NCBI RefSeq assembly: GCF_963576675.1
Contig: NC_088916.1
Coordinates: 16,592,501-16,656,500 of the forward strand
Direction of reading: 5' to 3'
Origin: Euphorbia lathyris
Taxonomy: Eukaryota > Streptophyta > Magnoliopsida > Malpighiales > Euphorbiaceae
Length of the DNA stretch: 64,000 nucleotides
In this document: positions 57,861 to 64,000 of the stretch, one piece after another
Numbering within the stretch: position 1 is the stretch's first letter
How the letters are laid out: each line of letters begins with the position of its first letter
The notes under the pieces: generated by a model
The model's database searches: none
What the model was told of the DNA's origin: nothing
What the model saw: only the letters and a program-made list of their open reading frames with translations
Made by a program: the position numbers and the translations under genes

Positions 57861-59019
57861 TTTGTTACACTGCCAGATTCATTAATCCTAAAATACATAA
57901 ATCCCTAGTTCAATCTATCAGGTCTGTCGCATTTTCAACAAACGCGGCAAGTTCATATGAAATCGATTTCAACAACTGTCATGGTTGTCACATCAAAAGA
58001 AAACGATGAAACGAAACGGTATACCATGGTTTTTACATCATTTTGTCAACGTTTGTAGCAAAATCATATAAATTTATCATACGAACGATGAAAAGAAATG
58101 AAAAGTTGAAGATTATTTACATTCCTTTTGCTTCGAACTTCCTTTTTACCCTTACCCATGATGACGATGCTGAAAACGGTGGAACGGGGTTCTTTACTGG
58201 AACAAGGTTGCTATGAAATCACTCTAAAATCTTCATCTTTCTACTCTTTCGACCGTGTTTGTTTGTGCTTCGTTTCTAGAGAAGGTGAGGAACGGGAAAG
58301 GTCGACGACGCTGAAAATGGTTGTCGTAGAAGGATGTTGCTGGAGAAGGAGGTTGTCGGAGAGGTTAATCGTTTTGAAATCACCTGCGTGCGTTTCTCTA
58401 TGATTTGTTTCTAGAGAAGGTGAGGAATGAGAAAGGACAAGAGTATTTTTGTCCAAATGTAGTGAAAATGTCTAGATTTGTAAGAAGTTGGAGAGCTATA
58501 CTAGATATGTAAATGGACTTTCAAAAATGGCTAGTTTTGTAATTAACCTATTTCTTTTAAGGAATAAAGATAAATTTAATCCAATGTTTTAACTTATTTA
58601 ACCTTAATGTTTTTTTTGGTAGGGATTTAACCTTAATGTTTTTAAACATGATCAATTTCAGTCATATGTTATCAAAAATTAGAAAAAAAAGGTTTGACTG
58701 GTATTCAATGTCACTTCAGACCTTTCAAATATCAATTGTGCCTAAGATATTTAGTGTATTACTAATAAAATTATAAAAATTCTGTTAAAATGCTAAAAAC
58801 GAATCTGCTACATATAAGTTAATCACATTTTTTTTTATCAAACTGTCTAAAATTGATATTTTTAGGAAACATTAGAGTTAAATTTGCTCAATTTCATACG
58901 TTATTATGGTTTAAATCTACACTTTGATTGTAATGAATTTTAATCATTAAGTACTTAATTTTTATTTTTAGTTGCATTAAATCCCCCGATCTTTTTTTAT
59001 CACATTCTGAGAGTCCATT

Positions 59020-59178
59020 TTTTTTTAAAAGTTGTGCGCAATGCACTTACATTAAATAAAGGAAAATTACATTAAGGAGAAAGAAAAACCCTTAACCCAC
59101 TCCACCCGGATGTGATTCGAACCCATGACCTCTAGGATCATAGGTAAGCTCTCAACCAACAGGTTAAGAGCTTCACCA
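59020..59178 (-). mobile_element. tRNA-derived SINE, 159 bp
   Basis: The minus strand has an A box (TTAACCTGTTGGTTGAGAGC) and a B box (GGTTCGAATC), then a body ending in an A-rich tail (T-run 59018-59026 on plus). The perfect 19-bp target duplication CACATTCTGAGAGTCCATT lies at 59001-59019 and 59179-59197. Its head is close to the SINE at 49910-50055, possibly the same family. Confidence 0.93.
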
Positions 59179-59199
59179 CACATTCTGAGAGTCCATTGT

Positions 59200-60410
59200 C
59201 GACTTATAATTGCACAGAAACAATGTTATAAATATAATAATTTTTTTAATTTTTTTCTATATAGAAATATTATAACAATTTTTTTAATTTTTTTTCTATA
59301 TAGAAATATGTGGATAAATAAGAATAAAATTTAATTCCTTATATATCTAAATGCTAAATTTGTATGGTAAAAAAAATAAAACAATCGCAACGTGTATATG
59401 TCACGTATCAAAAATTGTATCATGTGATAAAAAAGTTAAAATCGGTTAGTTTTCCATCCAAAATAAATTAAATCTCACAAAAGATTCATTTGTTTGGTTC
59501 TTAAGTTAAATTTGAGGAGTTTGGGTTAAAAACCAACTTGAAGAGACTCTTAGTTAGTCTTCATTCTCTATCTATATTAAGGAGTCTCTCTCCACTCTTA
59601 GTCTTCTCCTTATTTCATTTTTATTAATAATTTATTATTAAAGAATAAATATAATAATACTTAATAATTTTAATGATAAAACAATGAATTAGGAATAAAT
59701 ATGAGGACTATCGTTGGAGATAATGTATATTAATCACCTCTTAAATTACTAAAACTTAATTATTTATATTATTTTTAAAATGTAGACTAAAAATCTTTTG
59801 TAAATGCTTTTATTACTTGATTATAAGTATAAATTCACTTTCCATTAATAAAAAGGACAAAGATAAAATCCCTACCATTTTGTTGGCAATTTACTTCAAG
59901 CTTTCGAGATAATAAAATTTCATTAAGCTCTGTTTGTTTTGGAGTTAGATGATATTAATTAAAAGGAGGTTATTTTCTTAACATTGTTTAGAAGGAGTTT
60001 ACATGGAGACGTGGGTTATAAGTGAAGGTTAGAAAATCTTAAAATAATCATAATTTCAGTCCCACCAAATTGGTGGAATATAGAGGTTCACTAAATAACT
60101 CCCCCTCCTCTTAACCTTGTCAAACCTTCATCCAAACATATCCCAAGATGTTCAAATAAAATCAATTTTATTTCTAATTGACATAAAATTTAAACGGATT
60201 AATATATTAATATTTGATCTATTATTTAATTATTATATTGGATATTTCAATCTAATTATGTTTAACATATTTATTATGTTACTAGCACAATTAAGAAAAT
60301 AATGTCAAAGTATTAATAATTAAGTTTGTCACATATAAATTAATTATAAAAAAACTGCTTAAATTATTTACTACGTTATTAATATATTTATAAACAATCG
60401 GGAAAAAAGC
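59200..60410. other. AT-rich intergenic DNA
   Basis: No gene is seen. Positions 59225-59310 contain a tandem repeat of about 45 bp (TTTTTTAATTTTTTTCTATATAGAAATAT twice). The rest is unremarkable. Confidence 0.5.
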
Positions 60411-60414
60411 ACGA

Positions 60415-62560
60415 ATTGGTTTGTTTTATGCAATAACATCCATTTGGATCCCTAAACTTAAGCTTCAAAATCAATTAACATCTTAAACTATTAAAATCAT
60501 CAATCAGGTCCCAGAACTAAGCAAAAATCATCAATTAAGGCCTCATCGAAAATCATTTGGTTAAACAGTTTTAGAATTTTTTTTCCGAACTCATTTTGAG
60601 CCAACACAAGGTTCATTACAGTCCATATTAAATAGTCGCAGTTCTAATTTTAGGATAAAATGAGGATTCAATTGATGATTTTTGTTTAGTTCAGAGACCT
60701 AATTGATGAATTTGATAGTTTAATGTCCTAATTGACTTTGAAGTTTTAGTTTAAGGGCTTAAATGTCTTTGAACTAAGCAAAAATCATCAATTGAATCCT
60801 TATTTTTGTTAGGGATTATTGCCAGTTAATCAACTGTAGCGCAACGGAATTGCGGTTTAAAATTTATTTATAATCCCTTTAATTTGATCTTTGTCCGTTA
60901 ACTATTGATTGAATAAAACCTTTTGATCCGTTTAGGGATACAAACATACCCGGACTGTCTCTTCTAGAGACGGCTGAAAAATACACAAAGTAGTAAGATC
61001 TCCGTAGTCAGGTGCACGAACAGCTATTGAGTCAGAACCGGTGCTAGCCGAAGAACGGAGGATGAACTGGAGAGAAAAGGAACTTTGCCAAAATCCCACT
61101 ATCTCAAATTGTAGTGGTTCTGCCGAAAATCAACTTGATTTTCTATCTCAATTTTGTAGGTGGCCGAATCTGTATATGGTGGCCGAATTCCAATAGTAGT
61201 TCATTAGGTTTTTGGAGTGTTTTAATTTATATATAGTGTATTCCTAAACCAATTAGGTTTAGGGTTAATTAGTTAATTACAAAACTAATCCAATCCTAAT
61301 CTAATTACATAAATAAATACTAATAATATTTATTCTATGCAATTAATTATGATTAGATTAAATTTAATTACCCCAATTAAATGAATAACACGAATTAATA
61401 AATTAACGTATTGATCTGATTAATTATTCACCGAATGCAATTTCATTAATTTATAAATTAACTAATTACATCGCGCAAACTAATTAATCAATTAAATACT
61501 CAACACTTAAGACCATTAATTAATTACCTTGATACAAAGTATCAATTAACCAATTAATTAACCACCAATTAATTTCCTTGACATTTTACTGTCAATCAGT
61601 TAATTAATTCTATCTCTCCAATGTACCGTTCTATAAGTTCCAACTAAGATGTTCGATGTGCACGATCCTATGGGACTGTCCTTAGCTAGCAGTGGGCTTA
61701 TGACTCATAGACAGTAAGTGTAATCTAGCAAACTATTACTGCCCCTAACTAAGATAGAGTTTCAGCAGTCTAAAGATGCAGAGATCCTGTAGTTATCTCT
61801 TAACTTCTTTTACCATTTGATATCGGTATTATAAACTAGAGGCATGACGGCTATCATTCTCTCTGATGTTTATGATATTTCTTGATCTTAAGTAGATTAA
61901 TGAATCAGATAAGTAAACTACTTATCAGGGTGTGGCCACACACTTATCAATCTCACTTATCAAGTGGCCTATGATATCATCTCATTGTTACATGAGTGGT
62001 AATTCCATCACTTCACTATCAATACGAACGTGTTCACCTGTTCACCCAATCATACCCGTATTTGGCATCCTATTACAGACCTGTTAGGCGTATGTCAAAG
62101 TGAACCGGATCCCACATCGATATTATAATGAAATCTGTTCTGAAGACAATTAGAGACCTACTTAAGAAAACTAATGATACAACCACCATGTAGTTTTTTC
62201 GAGCGAATCGATCCAGTCACATGTATATAACATGTACCCATATTCACAACTGACTTATCAAGTGCTATGGCTAGTATCAATTACTACCATACAGTCGTCG
62301 AATATACAAGTCTGTGGTCCTAATCATTCCCATGATAGAATATGCTTAGGATACGGTTTACGATTATCAATCAATGGATTCTCTATTCATATTATAGCAC
62401 AAGATATAAATGAACTAGATTAATGTCTTTATTAATGTGACACAAATACATTTTATAAGAACCAATGTCTATGAATTAGGGCACACCAACAATTTTAAGG
62501 TCCTAATTGATTTTGAAATTTTAGTTTAAGAGCTTAAATGAGTGTTATGCCTTATTTTAT
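60415..62560. mobile_element. Foldback MITE interrupted by a solo LTR
   Basis: Arms of the type CCCTAAACTTAAGCTTCAAAATCAATTA and TAATTGACTTTGAAGTTTTAGTTTAAGGGC face each other at 60445-60580 and 60650-60765. A further partial arm continues to 60806 and resumes at 62497-62560 (CCTAATTGATTTTGAAATTTTAG) after the inserted LTR. Borders are approximate. Confidence 0.6.
60807..62491 (-). mobile_element. Solo LTR, 1685 bp
   Basis: On the minus strand the sequence starts TGTTGGTGTGCCC and ends AATCCCTAACA, the TG...CA form of a retrotransposon LTR. A perfect 5-bp target duplication ATTTT lies at 60802-60806 and 62492-62496. There is no internal coding region and no second LTR, so recombination between LTRs probably removed the rest. 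Copia versus Gypsy cannot be decided. Confidence 0.8.
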
Positions 62561-63250
62561 CGACAAATTTATTTAGAAAACTTAAAATGGTAATTAAATA
62601 AAGATAAAATCAGTCCATTCAAATATTTTATTAAGAAAAGATAAAATTTAAATTGATTGGAAATGTAAGTAGTAAATATTTTATAATTTCAAAGGGGAAA
62701 GTAAATTCACATTTTTCCAAAAGAAAAAATAAAAGTAAATTTAGAAATTCTCTCTTTTTTAACCAAAAAAAAAAGAAATTCTCTCTTTAAAAAACATATA
62801 AATAGAAAGAGTAAATGAATAATGAAATGTTGTGCATAATGATATTGCCATATATATTTGAAATGGTTTAACTTTTGCTTTACATTTGGTCCCCCACTTT
62901 CTTTGATCTTTATGTGTGGTAGTTGCTGCAATGTCTTCTTTTCTTTTCAATCCCAAATTTATTGGAATAATTGCTTTTTTAAAAAAAAAAATTGGAATAA
63001 TTGCTTGATTAATTGAAAATAGATATAATTTTTATATATAATTAATCTCTCATAATAGTATAACATTTTAGTCAATTTAAATAAATATAATTTTTATATA
63101 TAATATCTCTCGTACAGTGGCGAATACAGGATTACTCGGTTGGGAGGTCGATTTTACACGTGCGTTCGTAAAAAAAATTCTTTTTTGCTAAATCGAACTT
63201 GCTCATTTTTTTTGTATATATACGTGTTATAATTTGAAAGGTCAAGAACC
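62561..63250. other. AT-rich intergenic DNA
   Basis: No gene is seen. Positions 63115-63140 (CAGTGGCGAATACAGGATT) resemble a hAT terminus but no partner end or target duplication was found. Confidence 0.4.
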
Positions 63251-64000
63251 AATTTTTTTTCCCGAAATAAAGCTTCATTAATGGGCCAAAAGATGACAAA
63301 AGTTTAATACAAAACAAGGAATAAAACTTGTTATAACATCAAAAAACTCGGACTAGCATGTAGGGAAGCTGCTCTTGCCAAGGCATGAGCAAAGCTATTT
63401 GCTTGTCTTCTGATAAATTGGATAGTAAATCCTTTGTTAGCGAACATGAGAGTCTGGCATTGGGTGACAATATCTCCAAATTCAGAATGATCCGTTTTGT
63501 CAGACAGAAGCGCCTTTGTCAAAATCTGTGAATCGGTTTCAAATAGAACTTTTCCATAACCCAATTCAGCAGTCCACTTAACTGATTGTAGCAAAGACCA
63601 CGCTTCCGCTTCCCTCACCTCCATCAATCCTTCAACCATCGCAACTCTAGCTTTCAGAAATGTTCCGTTAGCATCTCGGAACACTGATCCGCTGCCAGTT
63701 TTTCCAATGATAGTGAAAATACTAGCATCTGTGCAGCAAGATAACACTTCAGGCGGTGGTTTGTGACACATCTTCTCGCAGCAGTTCACAGTAGCAGCAT
63801 TTCCTCCCGGATTTCGTCTCGCCTTCGCCAGTTTCCAGTCCCGTAGGCACCTATTGCTGCCAGTGATTATTCCTGCTGCTGAAGTAGTTGTCTGTTTCCA
63901 TAGCTTTTCATTCCTCGCACGCCACCAGCTCCAGAGGAGCATCATCAAGTTCTCCACCTGTGACGTACCGCCCACCCTGCAAAAATGGAAAAAGAATGAA
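63251..64000 (-). CDS. LINE-type RNase H protein, partial at right edge
   Basis: The open frame 63331-63975 (214 codons) encodes a plant LINE-type RNase H domain: CCTDASIF (first Asp), GSVFRDANGTFL, EVREAEAWSLLQSV (Glu), VLFETDSQIL (Asp) and FIRRQANSFAHALARAA (last Asp replaced by His-Ala). Upstream residues (LMMLLWSWWRARNEKLW) match the end of the LINE zinc-finger region. It is intact, unlike the other LINE tails here. Upstream, TTTTTGCAGG at 63978-63988 resembles a splice acceptor. It may therefore be either a LINE 3' end or a domesticated RNase H-like gene with further exons outside. An A8 tail (T-run 63252-63259 on plus) favours a LINE. Confidence 0.65.

Larger units (their letters stand above)
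51619..58549. mobile_element. Giant foldback Mutator-like element carrying DUF1985/Ulp1 genes
   Basis: The ends (G)GGTTAATTACAAAACTAG and CTAGTTTTGTAATTAACC are inverted repeats. A perfect 10-bp direct repeat ATTTCTTTTA flanks the element at 51609-51618 and 58550-58559, fitting Mutator-like transposition. The left arm (51619-55744) and right arm (55883-58549) are inverted copies of one gene-bearing unit, separated by a 138-bp spacer. Each arm reads inward: terminal repeat, short GCGACA repeat array, DUF1985-type domain, then a C48 (Ulp1) protease. The right arm lacks about 1.35 kb corresponding to 53118-54470. No mudrA-type transposase is seen, so it is non-autonomous. Related ULP-bearing Mutator elements (the Kaonashi group) are known in plants. 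Confidence 0.85.

Noticed and set aside
59100..59178. tRNA gene candidate with GGTTCGAATC
   Set aside because: Flanking 19-bp duplication and A-rich tail show a SINE; the cloverleaf does not close.
63115..63140. hAT-like terminus CAGTGGCGAATACAGGATT
   Set aside because: No matching opposite end or 8-bp duplication could be found.

Overview
This window is nuclear DNA from a dicot-type flowering plant. The genes have many short exons with GT-AG introns, intergenic DNA is very AT-rich, and the proteins resemble plant families (sucrose-phosphate synthase, dirigent protein, plant carboxylesterase, acyl-activating enzyme). The mobile DNA is also plant-like: Au SINEs, Copia, hAT, Harbinger, Mutator-like and LINE pieces. 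The species cannot be named from the sequence alone.

Layout. 1-3162 (-): 5' part of a GDPD4-like glycerophosphodiester phosphodiesterase whose 3' exons lie beyond the left edge. 3163-7671: gene-free, with a 662-bp hAT element. 7672-13602 (+): a 12-exon gene for a coiled-coil protein of unknown function. 14464-22442 (-): a complete 14-exon family-C sucrose-phosphate synthase (1024 codons), convergent with the coiled-coil gene. 22600-39775: a repeat-rich gap holding tandemly duplicated DNA upstream of SPS4, a young Copia retrotransposon (24457-29437), a GRF zinc-finger relic, a LINE relic, a DNA-level captured exon of eEF1B-gamma, a 1.5-kb Mutator-like element with GC-rich cargo, and several foldback elements. 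39776-41434 (+): an intronless acyl-activating enzyme ending in a peroxisomal signal. 41435-47065: LINE relics and a Harbinger MITE. 47066-48118 (-): a plant carboxylesterase whose nucleophile serine is replaced by cysteine. 50423-50971 (+): a dirigent protein. 51619-58549: a 6.9-kb foldback Mutator-like element whose two arms each carry decayed DUF1985/Ulp1-protease genes. 58550-64000: a SINE, a 1.7-kb solo LTR nested in a MITE, and a LINE-type RNase H gene or fragment running off the right edge.

The host genes are independent and do not form a pathway. SPS4 acts in sucrose synthesis in the cytosol, GDPD4 in glycerophosphodiester breakdown, the acyl-activating enzyme probably in peroxisomes, and the dirigent protein probably in the cell wall. 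The least ordinary signals are the Ulp1-carrying palindrome, the Ser-to-Cys carboxylesterase and the captured eEF1B-gamma exon. No RNA gene other than tRNA-derived SINEs was seen. All splice sites were read by eye and are not backed by transcripts.
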